DNA from: Ruminococcaceae bacterium UBA1785
Lineage (GTDB): Bacteria; Bacillota; Clostridia; Oscillospirales; Acutalibacteraceae
Assembly: GCA_002314555.1 (NCBI GenBank)
Contig: DCGF01000015.1
Span: 8,217 to 16,979 of the forward strand
Direction: 5' to 3'
Length of the DNA stretch: 8,763 nucleotides
Part shown: piece after piece, positions 1 through 6,957 of the stretch
How positions within the stretch are numbered: the first letter of the stretch is position 1
How the letters are laid out: each line of letters starts with the position of its first letter
Notes under the pieces: model-generated
Seen by the model: the letters and a program-made list of their open reading frames with translations, nothing else
Database searches by the model: none
What the model was told of the DNA's origin: nothing
Made by a program: the position numbers and the translations under genes

Positions 1-11
1 GTTTTTAAGAC

Positions 12-170
12 TTAGTCTTTCTTTTCGTCATCTTTCTTTTCTTCTGCTTTGTCGCCCTTAGAAAGGAAATCTTTAAAAGCAACGCCAACGATAGAAAGGT
101 CTACTACTGTAGCGCCAACAAGGATCCAAAAAGCAGGCATAAAGTCCATAATGTTTAATATTTCACTCAT
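12..170 (-). CDS. Small single-pass membrane protein with charged C-terminal tail (52 aa)
   Basis: I do not recognise a family. The frame starts MSEILNIMDF and has one hydrophobic segment at about residues 9-32. It then switches to a strongly charged lysine/aspartate/glutamate tail (about 37-52) ending EKKD. It is a real gene because of its start: a perfect AAGGAGG ribosome binding site overlaps the stop codon of the upstream six-helix membrane protein, and the intergenic gap is only 13 bases, so the two are very probably translationally coupled. A small one-helix partner next to a polytopic protein is typical of an accessory or stabilising subunit of a membrane complex, and the tail would probably face the cytoplasm. 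Function is unknown. Confidence is high that it is translated and low for any role. Confidence 0.8.
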   Translation of the reverse strand: MSEILNIMDFMPAFWILVGATVVDLSIVGVAFKDFLSKGDKAEEKKDDEKKD

Positions 171-183
171 TACTTTATCCTCC

Positions 184-879
184 TTAAATCCAATTCATAA
201 TGCCGCCAAATACGAGTCCTGCAACTACAAGTGCTGCGAGGCAGCCAACAGCCTTTACGGACTGCTTAACTGTTGGACGGTCATATGTGTAGTATGCTGC
301 TGAGAAGAATGGAAGGTAACCGATGATCCAAAGAATCCATGGGCAACCTCTCTGCCAGAATGACCACTCCCATGTGAGAACGTTAGCATAGTTAAGGAAA
401 CATTCTACACAAACTGCAAGTGTTGTCATGATGAAAGCAAAGAAAATACGGTTGTTGATGCCAAGGATCTTAGCCTTCTTATCCTTTGGAAGCATAAGAC
501 ATGAAGCTATACCCATGATGAAGAACATGAAAGAGATTTCAATGTTATATCCGATAAGGATATTAAACGCTGAGCTCTGTCCTGCAAGGCCTACACCAGC
601 TACTGATCCTGGAGGTGTACCCCATACTGGAGCATGTCCTGAAACTGCACAGATATATGAATTCCAAATCTCATTCCAGATATCTACAAGCCAAAGAGCT
701 GCACCAGCGAGAACTGCCTGTACATGGCCTTCGCTGAGTTCTTTACTTACGATGTAGATAAAGATGAGGAGAATTGGGATTATATACCACTGCATTGTTG
801 CGTCGGGATTTCTAAGAACTTCCCAAGCGGCTTTTGTGAGTTCTGAATAAGAGTCTTTATAAACAAGTAAAGTCTGCAT
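184..879 (-). CDS. Unrecognised six-helix integral membrane protein (231 aa)
   Basis: The protein begins MQTLLVYKDS, followed by hydrophobic segments at about residues 31-46, 53-79, 111-130, 144-164, 179-198 and 208-229, consistent with six transmembrane helices. The loop between helices 2 and 3 (about 80-110) is rich in Gly, Pro and Ser, and aromatic residues are abundant (for example WNEIWN at 69-74 and WEWSFW at 170-175). Three cysteines lie in or near helices 4 and 5 (157, 160, 179). No transporter or enzyme motif is evident. A GGGGG-type ribosome binding site lies 11 bases before the ATG, and the 52-residue protein follows as a coupled partner. It is downstream of an acyl-CoA ligase gene but separated from it by a terminator and its own promoter. 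A role in uptake or release of the ligase substrate is possible but rests only on adjacency. Confidence 0.85.
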   Translation of the reverse strand: MQTLLVYKDSYSELTKAAWEVLRNPDATMQWYIIPILLIFIYIVSKELSEGHVQAVLAGAALWLVDIWNEIWNSYICAVSGHAPVWGTPPGSVAGVGLAGQSSAFNILIGYNIEISFMFFIMGIASCLMLPKDKKAKILGINNRIFFAFIMTTLAVCVECFLNYANVLTWEWSFWQRGCPWILWIIGYLPFFSAAYYTYDRPTVKQSVKAVGCLAALVVAGLVFGGIMNWI

Positions 880-921
880 TCTAAACTCAACCCCCTTTTA
901 TATAATTTTCTCCGAAATTTA

Positions 922-938
922 ATCAGATTAAATCTGAT
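922..938. promoter_or_regulatory. 17-base perfect palindrome, candidate operator
   Basis: The sequence ATCAGATT-A-AATCTGAT is an exact 8-base inverted repeat around one central base. It lies between the candidate promoter (-10 at 953-958) and the ribosome binding site of the membrane protein gene, at about +8 to +24 of the predicted transcript. A repressor bound there could block transcription. The nearest encoded DNA-binding candidate is the XRE domain of the adjacent ligase fusion, but nothing in the sequence proves that it binds here. As RNA the repeat could form only a short, AU-rich hairpin. Confidence 0.5.
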
Positions 939-952
939 AAACTTACTCTATA

Positions 953-981
953 ATTTTACTACTCATAAGCTTTCTAAACAA
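953..981 (-). promoter_or_regulatory. Candidate sigma-A promoter for the membrane protein pair
   Basis: On the minus strand a TTGTTT hexamer (976-981) and TAAAAT (953-958) are separated by exactly 17 bases. The -10 matches consensus at five of six positions and the -35 at three of six. Transcription would start near 946 and leave a leader of about 67 bases that contains the palindrome and the ribosome binding site. Another AT-rich -10-like stretch near 897-905 would start transcription inside the ribosome binding site, so this one is preferred. Confidence 0.4.
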
Positions 982-1023
982 TAAAAAAATAAAGGCATTC
1001 GATAAAAAAAATCGGATGCCTTT
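982..1023 (-). terminator. Intrinsic terminator after the acyl-CoA ligase gene
   Basis: Arms at 991-1003 and 1011-1023 form a 13-position stem, with one A-C mismatch in the minus-strand RNA, around a 7-base loop. The stem is followed by a run of seven U residues (983-989). It begins 25 bases after the ligase stop codon and separates that gene from the membrane protein pair, so the two are probably distinct transcription units. Confidence 0.85.
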
Positions 1024-1047
1024 ATGTTCATTTTGACAAAGAATTCA

Positions 1048-3342
1048 TTAAAGTTTTGCCCTGATAATCTTACCAGATGTTGTCTTTGGAAGTTCATCCC
1101 TAAAGTCAACTATTCTTGGGTACTTATAAGGAGCTGTCTTCTTCTTAACGTACTGCTGAATCTCCTTCTTAAGTTCCTCAGTTGGCTCTGTTCCCTTAAC
1201 AAGAACGATTGATGCCTTAACAACCTGTCCACGAACATCATCAGGAGCTGCTGAAACTCCACACTCAAGTACGTATGGAAGTTCCATAATAACGTTTTCA
1301 ATCTCGAATGGGCCAATACGGTAACCAGAAGATTTGATAACGTCGTCGGCACGACCAACGTACCAGAAGAAGCCGTCCTCGTCTTTCCAAGCGAGGTCGC
1401 CTGTGTGATAGAAGCCGTCGTGCCAAACCTCAGCGGTCTTCTCTTCGCCTCTATAGTAGCACATGAAGAGACCGCAAGGAGCACCGTCCTTAACGTTTAC
1501 ACAGATTTCGCCAGTTTCACCTGGTTCAACTTCGTTTCCATCAGGGTCAAGAAGATGAACATCATAGATAGGAACTGGTTTACCCATAGAACCAACCTTA
1601 TGAGATGCACCAACAAGGTTACCAATCATAAGAGTGCCCTCAGACTGGCCAAAGCCCTCCATAATTGAGAGACCTGTGAGCTTCTTAAGCTGGTTAAATA
1701 CTTCTGGGTTTAATGCCTCACCTGCTATTGTCGCATGCTCAACAGATGAGAGATCATACTTAGTCAAATCTTCCTTAATCATCATTCTGTACATAGTTGG
1801 AGGTGCACAGAATGTGGTGATGTGATATTTAGCGAAGAGTGGAAGAATATCAGCGGCATCGAACTTTGTAAAGTCATAAACGAATGTTGCTGCCTCGGAG
1901 AACCACTGACCGTAGAGTTTACCCCAAAGAGACTTAGCCCAACCTGTATCAGAGATAGTGAGGTGGAGACCGTCAGGGTCAACACAGTGCCAGTACTTAG
2001 CAGTGATAAAGTGACCAAGAGGATATTTATAGTTATGAAGTGCCATCTTAGGATATCCTGATGTTCCAGATGTGAAGAACATTAGCATTGGATCATCACC
2101 CTTAGGTGAATCCTTTGTGCGCTTCCATTCGTTACTGTAGAGCTGCCACTCATCATCAAATGAGCGCCATCCCTCTTTCTTACCGTTAACTGAGAGCTTA
2201 ATTTTAAGTGAAGGAGCATTCTTTGCTGCCTCATCAACCTGATCAGTTACGTCGCCATCTGCAGTGCAGAGAATAGCTTTAACGTCTGCTGCGTTGAAGC
2301 GGTACTCAAAGTCGTGAACCTTAAGCTGATTTGTAGCAGGAATAGCGATAGCACCAATCTTATGAAGGCCTAAGATAGCTGGCCAGAACTCATAGTGGCG
2401 CTTAAGTACAAGCATAACCTTATCCTGACGCTTGATTCCAAGTGCAGTGAAGTAGTTTGCTGCTTTATTTGAGAGTTCCATCATATCCTTAAATGTGAAT
2501 CTTCTCTCATTCTTATCGATATCGAGATGAAGCATAGCGAGTTTGTCAGGCTTAGTCTTTGCAAGCTCGTCAACTACATCAAATGCGAAGTTAAAGTTTT
2601 CTGGATTTTTAAATTCAACCTTAACAGGTGTTCTATTCTCGTTCTTTTCAACTTTAACCCACTTCTTATATACACGGGTCTTCTGCTCAGCACCGAGACG
2701 TTTTGGCTGTTCTCCAGCGCTTGTCTCTATAGCCTGGAGTTCAGGAATAGGTTCGCCTGTAGGATTAAGTACGATAGCATAGAATTCACAGTTTTGATTC
2801 TCTACAGCACGCATGCCGTGAGGTGTGCTTGAATCGTAGTAGAAAGAATCACCAGGATGAAGAACTTCGATATGATCTCCAACCTGAACTTCCAAAGCAC
2901 CTGAAAGAACTATATCAAGTTCCTGTCCTTTATGTGTTGTGAGTTCGATAGGCTTTTTTTGAGCCTCCTCAGTGTACTCAGCCTCAACATAAAGGGGCTC
3001 GGAAATTCTGTTTTTAAATGCTGCGGCAAGGTTGTAATATGTCATGCCGTGCGCCTTTTCAATTTTCTGTCCCTCGCCCTTACGTGTAAATACGAGTTTT
3101 GCAAGGTTTGGTGACTCACCTTCAATAAGGTCAGTTACGTCAACGCCGAATGTCTGAGCACAGCGATAAAGGAAAGCGAAGTTTAAGTCCTGCTTTCCTG
3201 CCTCACAAGCTTTATACTCCTCTTCAGAGATGCCTGTCTGCTCAGCCATGTAGGCTGTTGTTAAACCCTCGATCTCACGAAGTTCGCGGATACGAAGGGC
3301 CATCTCGAAAATCTTTAAATCGAGTCCTGTTGCGTTTGCCAT
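1048..3342 (-). CDS. XRE regulator - cupin - acyl-CoA ligase (AMP-forming) fusion, 764 aa
   Basis: Three domains lie in one frame. Residues about 12-73 form an XRE-type helix-turn-helix (LREIEGLTTAYMAEQTGI followed by FGVDVTDLIEG). Residues about 135-192 form a cupin barrel (HKGQELDIVLSGALEV, LHPGDSFYY, TPHGMRA). Residues about 245-764 form a complete ANL-family adenylating enzyme: P-loop-like TSGTSGYPKM (424-433), GFGQSEGT (563-570), YHTGDL (645-650), GRADDVIKSSGYRIGPFE (663-680) and the catalytic lysine K758 in PKTTSGK. TSGYPKMALHNYKYPLGH resembles medium-chain acyl-CoA synthetases, so the expected reaction is carboxylate + ATP + CoA giving acyl-CoA + AMP + PPi; the substrate is not evident. 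The start chosen is MANATGLDLK, preceded by GAAAGAGG at 7-base spacing; upstream in-frame codons lie within the T-box leader. HTH-cupin proteins usually stand alone, so the fusion may sense substrate or product and also bind DNA. Confidence 0.93.
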   Translation of the reverse strand: MANATGLDLKIFEMALRIRELREIEGLTTAYMAEQTGISEEEYKACEAGKQDLNFAFLYRCAQTFGVDVTDLIEGESPNLAKLVFTRKGEGQKIEKAHGMTYYNLAAAFKNRISEPLYVEAEYTEEAQKKPIELTTHKGQELDIVLSGALEVQVGDHIEVLHPGDSFYYDSSTPHGMRAVENQNCEFYAIVLNPTGEPIPELQAIETSAGEQPKRLGAEQKTRVYKKWVKVEKNENRTPVKVEFKNPENFNFAFDVVDELAKTKPDKLAMLHLDIDKNERRFTFKDMMELSNKAANYFTALGIKRQDKVMLVLKRHYEFWPAILGLHKIGAIAIPATNQLKVHDFEYRFNAADVKAILCTADGDVTDQVDEAAKNAPSLKIKLSVNGKKEGWRSFDDEWQLYSNEWKRTKDSPKGDDPMLMFFTSGTSGYPKMALHNYKYPLGHFITAKYWHCVDPDGLHLTISDTGWAKSLWGKLYGQWFSEAATFVYDFTKFDAADILPLFAKYHITTFCAPPTMYRMMIKEDLTKYDLSSVEHATIAGEALNPEVFNQLKKLTGLSIMEGFGQSEGTLMIGNLVGASHKVGSMGKPVPIYDVHLLDPDGNEVEPGETGEICVNVKDGAPCGLFMCYYRGEEKTAEVWHDGFYHTGDLAWKDEDGFFWYVGRADDVIKSSGYRIGPFEIENVIMELPYVLECGVSAAPDDVRGQVVKASIVLVKGTEPTEELKKEIQQYVKKKTAPYKYPRIVDFRDELPKTTSGKIIRAKL

Positions 3343-3372
3343 TTTAATACCTCTTTCTACAGCATCAAGGAA

Positions 3373-3410
3373 CAAAAAAACATCCCAAGAATGCCGTCGC
3401 ATTCTTGGGA
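3373..3410 (-). terminator. T-box terminator hairpin
   Basis: A perfect 12-bp stem (3399-3410 with 3383-3394) has a 4-base loop and is followed after two bases by seven U residues (3374-3380). It lies 30 bases before the ligase start codon. Its 5' arm contains CCCAA (3405-3409), the same bases needed for the antiterminator, so the two structures exclude each other. Confidence 0.95.
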
Positions 3411-3632
3411 CGATAAATAACTTACCGCGGTACCACCCAAATTGTCGAAATTCGACCACTTTCAGATTCTGACAAATCCTAATGCACTTACGTAGCCTAC
3501 ACGGGTGAGTTCTACTCAAGAAAAACTCTTTCTTCCCACCAGCTCAGGAGCTACAAACAAGGGATTCCACTTCCGGTTCACACCAACCACCGGCTCTCTC
3601 TAAAGCGGAGGTTCACTTGCCCTCTCCGTCAA
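3373..3632 (-). promoter_or_regulatory. T-box riboswitch leader (tRNA-sensing) controlling the ligase fusion
   Basis: Read on the minus strand, the leader shows the T-box parts in order. Stem I has AGAGAG followed by CCGG...CCGG (3590-3593 with 3573-3576) enclosing the distal GGUUGGUGUGAA motif. The helix UCCGC/GUGGA (3605-3609 with 3566-3570) leads into the specifier loop, whose other strand carries AGUGA. The 3' side reads GUGGAAUCCC; by the usual GAA-NNN layout the specifier is UCC (Ser, 3562-3564), with AUC (Ile, 3563-3565) as the alternative. The T-box core GGGTGGTACCGCGG is at 3425-3438, with bulge UGGUACC at 3429-3435. The antiterminator pairs UUGGG (3436-3440) with CCCAA (3405-3409) and GCG (3426-3428) with CGU (3410-3412). 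The competing terminator follows. Uncharged cognate tRNA should allow readthrough. The element is certain; the amino acid is not. Confidence 0.95.
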
Positions 3633-3656
3633 AGCTTTTATATATAATATGCATAT

Positions 3657-3685
3657 TTTATACACCAACATAGCACTTATGTCAA
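3657..3685 (-). promoter_or_regulatory. Sigma-A promoter of the T-box / ligase transcript
   Basis: A perfect TTGACA (3680-3685) is followed after 17 bases by TATAAA (3657-3662), five of six matches to the -10. Transcription would begin near 3650, about 20 bases before T-box stem I. The -35 box lies one base past the stop codon of the histidine kinase gene, for which I see no terminator of its own, so kinase readthrough would also enter the T-box attenuator. Confidence 0.85.
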
Positions 3686-3686
3686 G

Positions 3687-5972
3687 TTATTTTGTAAATT
3701 CAGAGATAGTCTTAATAAGATTATCTGAGTCAACTGGCTTTGGAATAAATCCATTCATACCAGAATCAAATGCCTTTTTCTTATCCTCTTCAAAAGCATT
3801 TGCAGTCATGGCAATAATCGTAATCTTAGAAAGTGCCTTATGTGGGAGCGCTCTGATAAGACGAGTTGCCTCATAACCATCAAGTTTTGGCATTTGAATA
3901 TCCATAAGTACGAGGTCATAGTCGCCTGGATCTGAGAGCTTAATCTTATCAACCGCCTCAAGTCCATCGTTTGCAACATCGACGATAATTCCCTGTTCCT
4001 CAAGAAGTTCCTTCGCAATTTCTTGGTTAAGTTCGTTATCCTCAACAAGGAGAACTTTCTTATCACGAAGATCAATAGAACTTTCCGCCTCATCAGATTT
4101 AACATCTTCAATCACTTTTTCACGAAGTTTAAATCTAAATCTTAAAGTTACCTTTGTTCCAACACCAAGTTCACTTTCAATATCAATAGAACCATCCATT
4201 AAATCTGTAAGGCGTTTTGTGATGGACATTCCAAGACCTGCGCCCTCAACACCCGAAAGAGTTGCCGAACGCTCACGCTCAAAGTTCTCAAAGATATGCT
4301 TTAAGAAATCTGGGCTCATGCCGATACCATTATCTTCAACAACGATAACATAGCTGCCAAATCCGACATTCTTACAAGGCTCCTCTCGGATAAGTACATC
4401 CACTTTTCCTCCAGGACTTGTATATTTGATAGAGTTACTAACGATATTTAATGTAACTTGGTCTAGGTGAAGAACGTCAGCTAAGATATATTCATGCTCG
4501 ATATTTTCATATCTAATTGACAAGTCAATATCTCTGCTTTCAGCCATAGAGCCTGTCATAGTACTGATGGCGTCGCCAATACCAGAAACAGTGGCATCCT
4601 TCTCCTCGATACTAACCTTACCCGATTCGATTCTAGCCATATCAAGTACATCATTGATAAGTTTAAGAAGATGCTGTCCAGAGATATCAATCTTATCAAG
4701 GTAATCAGCAGTCGCATCAGGCTCAGTCTTTACCTTCTTCTTTGCGAGGTTTGTAAAGCCTAAAATAGCATTCATAGGAGTACGAATATCGTGCGACATG
4801 TTGAAAAGGAATGTAGATTTTGCGTCGTTAGCAGACTCGGCACGTTCACGAGCTTCTTCCAAAAGAAGTTTTTGCTGCATATCGTATCTTGTTCGCTCAT
4901 CGATATTATTTACACCGACAACGCAGAGATAGTTCTCTTTAAAATTATCATCTGCCACTACTTTTGTTTGGTGGAATTCAAGGCCATTAGATGTTACAAA
5001 ACGAGAGTCTACCGTAACCTCTCCATTTTTTTCAAGTTCATGTATGAGATTATGAATAGAGAGTTTGTTAAAGAATTCTTCCCTGTCATCCTCATATACA
5101 TATGTCTCTCCAAACTTCTGAACAAGTTCAGAGAATTTATTATGATTTTCGCTTGATTGGTCATTCAATTCATCAAGGAAAATATTTCTACGGAATTCCA
5201 TAGTCTCCTCTGTAGCGAGGTCAACAAGCATGATTTCTTCATATCTCTTTGTGAGTGCCTGAATTACAGAAGCCTGGTTATTATTAAGCTGGAACGCTAC
5301 AGAAATAAACACATATGTTACACCGATTGTACAACCGATACATACCATAGGAGCTGTTGGGAGGAAGTACTGTGCCACAAAACAAATCATAGGAGCGAGT
5401 GCGAAGAAAGCAAACGAGAGGTCGAGTTTTTTCTTTGCCTCAACCTTTTCTTTGCTGCCGTAGTAGATGCCACGAGCCATAGCAAAGAGTAAATAGCCAA
5501 GAGTGATTACTGGCTGAGCAAAGTATAAGTTACTTCTAGTGTATACATTTCCTTCAGCAATATAGAAAATGAGGTCCGGCGTAAAGAAAGACAAATATGA
5601 AATTACAGCAAGTGCAGCAGCTGGGAAAACAAGTATAGCCGTCTTCACCTTGGAATGAAGTAGTTTTGTCTGAAGCATCGTCTCTGTGTATATAGTCCAT
5701 GCAAGAGCCGAAAAACCAGAAACCGCAAAATATGTGGCGTTTACAAAAATGTTAACTTCTTCTGAGAAATTCGGTTTACCGTCGATAAACACCCAAGTAA
5801 AGTCCGTGATAGCAAAAAGTATCTCAAGGACAATTACTGGGGTCATCTTAAAGTTCTTTATGCCCTTTGAAGCGGACCAACCCATAAGGAGCAATACCAA
5901 AAGTATTCCAATACAGGTGGCATCAATCAAAGCGTATAAAGTTAAACTCCACACTTTTAAATCTATAGGCAT
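3687..5972 (-). CDS. Hybrid sensor histidine kinase with 7TM sensor and receiver domain (761 aa)
   Basis: The N-terminus has about seven hydrophobic segments (9-31, 43-64, 73-98, 111-130, 149-172, 185-205, 209-230), a membrane sensor. A region at about 242-360 looks like a PAS-type domain by its position and by YLCVVGVNNIDERTRYD leading into a coiled coil (about 362-385). The kinase core is intact: H-box SHDIRTPMN with H394, N-box NIVSNSIKYT (509-518), G1 VEDNGIGMS (545-553), F-box FENFER, and G2 GVEGAGLGMS (574-583). The C-terminal receiver (about 638-758) has acidic E644/D645, acceptor D691 in LMDIQMP, T723 and K745. Signal should pass from H394 to D691; no HPt domain or response regulator gene is seen here. 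The start chosen is MPIDLKVW, preceded by GGGAGAG; a longer reading frame to 6197 runs through a terminator and the preceding gene. The ligand is unknown. Confidence 0.93.
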   Translation of the reverse strand: MPIDLKVWSLTLYALIDATCIGILLVLLLMGWSASKGIKNFKMTPVIVLEILFAITDFTWVFIDGKPNFSEEVNIFVNATYFAVSGFSALAWTIYTETMLQTKLLHSKVKTAILVFPAAALAVISYLSFFTPDLIFYIAEGNVYTRSNLYFAQPVITLGYLLFAMARGIYYGSKEKVEAKKKLDLSFAFFALAPMICFVAQYFLPTAPMVCIGCTIGVTYVFISVAFQLNNNQASVIQALTKRYEEIMLVDLATEETMEFRRNIFLDELNDQSSENHNKFSELVQKFGETYVYEDDREEFFNKLSIHNLIHELEKNGEVTVDSRFVTSNGLEFHQTKVVADDNFKENYLCVVGVNNIDERTRYDMQQKLLLEEARERAESANDAKSTFLFNMSHDIRTPMNAILGFTNLAKKKVKTEPDATADYLDKIDISGQHLLKLINDVLDMARIESGKVSIEEKDATVSGIGDAISTMTGSMAESRDIDLSIRYENIEHEYILADVLHLDQVTLNIVSNSIKYTSPGGKVDVLIREEPCKNVGFGSYVIVVEDNGIGMSPDFLKHIFENFERERSATLSGVEGAGLGMSITKRLTDLMDGSIDIESELGVGTKVTLRFRFKLREKVIEDVKSDEAESSIDLRDKKVLLVEDNELNQEIAKELLEEQGIIVDVANDGLEAVDKIKLSDPGDYDLVLMDIQMPKLDGYEATRLIRALPHKALSKITIIAMTANAFEEDKKKAFDSGMNGFIPKPVDSDNLIKTISEFTK

Positions 5973-6025
5973 AGTGTACTCTCCCGTTTGTTTAATATAA
6001 TTAAATAATAGCACTAAAAAAACTT

Positions 6026-6062
6026 GAGATAAATAAATAAGGCTCCCAAATTTAGGAGCCTT
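6026..6062 (-). terminator. Hairpin terminator after the anti-sigma gene
   Basis: The arms AAGGCTCC and GGAGCCTT (6055-6062 with 6039-6046) enclose an 8-base AT-rich loop. On the minus strand a U-rich but interrupted tail (AUUUAUUUAUCUC) follows. It begins about 20 bases after the anti-sigma stop codon and ends the sigma operon before the kinase gene. Between here and the kinase start I see only AT-rich sequence and no convincing promoter. Confidence 0.75.
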
Positions 6063-6081
6063 TGTTTGTGCAATTTGTAAC

Positions 6082-6900
6082 CTATGATAATTGAAAATCA
6101 AAGTAATTACTATGCATATTATATTCGGAAACTTCAGCAGTATCGAGATACAGTCTGTAATGACCAGCTTTTGAAATATCGTAGATGTTACGATCAATCT
6201 TATATGTCATCTTATACTCTCCACCAGCTGGAACTGTATACAAAACTGATTCAAAAGTAACTTTCGCATCATCATCAATCACTGACTCAACAGCATCGTA
6301 ATCACCGATTCTAACGATTACAAATTTTGGCGATACCTGTTTATCCTCTTTAGTTGGATTGGACCACATAACCTCTACCCAAGGCGTCTCTACCGAGAAG
6401 TCACAGTCTAAAACAACAGCAGTAAGTTCTGGATTACTAACGTTTGCATTACTAGTAGTTCCATCAAGTTTGTAGAAGTTACTAAACTCTGCACTTGTTG
6501 CAACCGATGAATCATTAGTTTTTCCTGAACCTGCGCCATCTGAAGCTTCATAAGCGCTTTCATCTACGGCCTCAGATTTTGCTTTTACATAGACTTCGTT
6601 GTTCTCCTGCGGACCTAAATCATAGGTTTCTGCGCTGTCAGTAAAGTCATTAGACTTTACATCTCTCTTAGAAAGAAGGTTTGAGCCCAGTGGAATCACC
6701 ACTGATGCAAGTATAACGAAGCACGCTGCTACTGCAACCCAGCGCTTTCTACCAGGGCGAACTGTAACCACTTTTTCTTCAGTCATAGTCTCTAAATCTA
6801 AAGCATCAATGTCTGCCTCTTCAATATATTTATCATCGATGTCCGTTATAGCAGAAAAGAGTTCCTCTGCTCGCTCATTATTTTTCTGTTCTTTACTCAT
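6082..6900 (-). CDS. Anti-sigma-factor-like single-pass membrane protein (272 aa)
   Basis: The short cytoplasmic N-terminus carries the motif DIDDKYIEEAD (20-30), common at the start of Firmicutes anti-sigma proteins encoded beside ECF sigma factors. A basic stretch (RPGRKR) precedes one transmembrane helix at about 54-76. A Ser/Asp/Asn-rich linker (about 80-150) follows, then an extracellular domain of probable beta-strands (about 155-272, ending FDFQLS) that I cannot assign to a family; its C-terminal pattern, AGHYRLYLD, resembles beta-sandwich modules. The likely job is to hold the upstream sigma factor inactive at the membrane and release it when the outer domain senses an envelope signal. 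The gene follows the sigma gene after 57 bases. The ribosome binding site is weak (GACAGG, 12 bases before the ATG), so it may be made at a lower rate than the sigma factor. The anti-sigma role is inferred from context and the N-terminal motif. Confidence 0.8.
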   Translation of the reverse strand: MSKEQKNNERAEELFSAITDIDDKYIEEADIDALDLETMTEEKVVTVRPGRKRWVAVAACFVILASVVIPLGSNLLSKRDVKSNDFTDSAETYDLGPQENNEVYVKAKSEAVDESAYEASDGAGSGKTNDSSVATSAEFSNFYKLDGTTSNANVSNPELTAVVLDCDFSVETPWVEVMWSNPTKEDKQVSPKFVIVRIGDYDAVESVIDDDAKVTFESVLYTVPAGGEYKMTYKIDRNIYDISKAGHYRLYLDTAEVSEYNMHSNYFDFQLS

Positions 6901-6957
6901 TTTATCTATATACCTGTCTTTGTTTGTATTGTTTGTTAGTTTATTAAATACGCAATT

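Noticed and set aside
49..303. Plus-strand reading frame of 84 codons
   Set aside because: It is a shadow opposite the small membrane protein and the six-helix protein, with no ribosome binding site or family pattern. The other plus-strand frames across the window are likewise antisense to well-supported genes.
897..905. AT-rich -10-like sequence just before the membrane protein gene
   Set aside because: It has no -35 partner at proper spacing, and it would start transcription within the ribosome binding site, leaving the message without one.
3343..3519. An in-frame N-terminal extension of 59 codons on the ligase fusion
   Set aside because: It is the T-box leader and terminator read as protein. 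The residues resemble no domain, and a good ribosome binding site stands before the ATG ending at 3342.
4791..5492. Two adjacent plus-strand frames of 121 and 111 codons
   Set aside because: Both lie antisense to the sensor and PAS-like part of the histidine kinase, are rich in Cys, Phe and Ile as expected of reversed frames, and show no recognisable protein.
5973..6197. An in-frame N-terminal extension of 75 codons on the histidine kinase
   Set aside because: It would run through the hairpin terminator at 6039-6062 and into the end of the anti-sigma gene. The ATG at 5972 has a GGGAGAG ribosome binding site and begins just before the first membrane helix.
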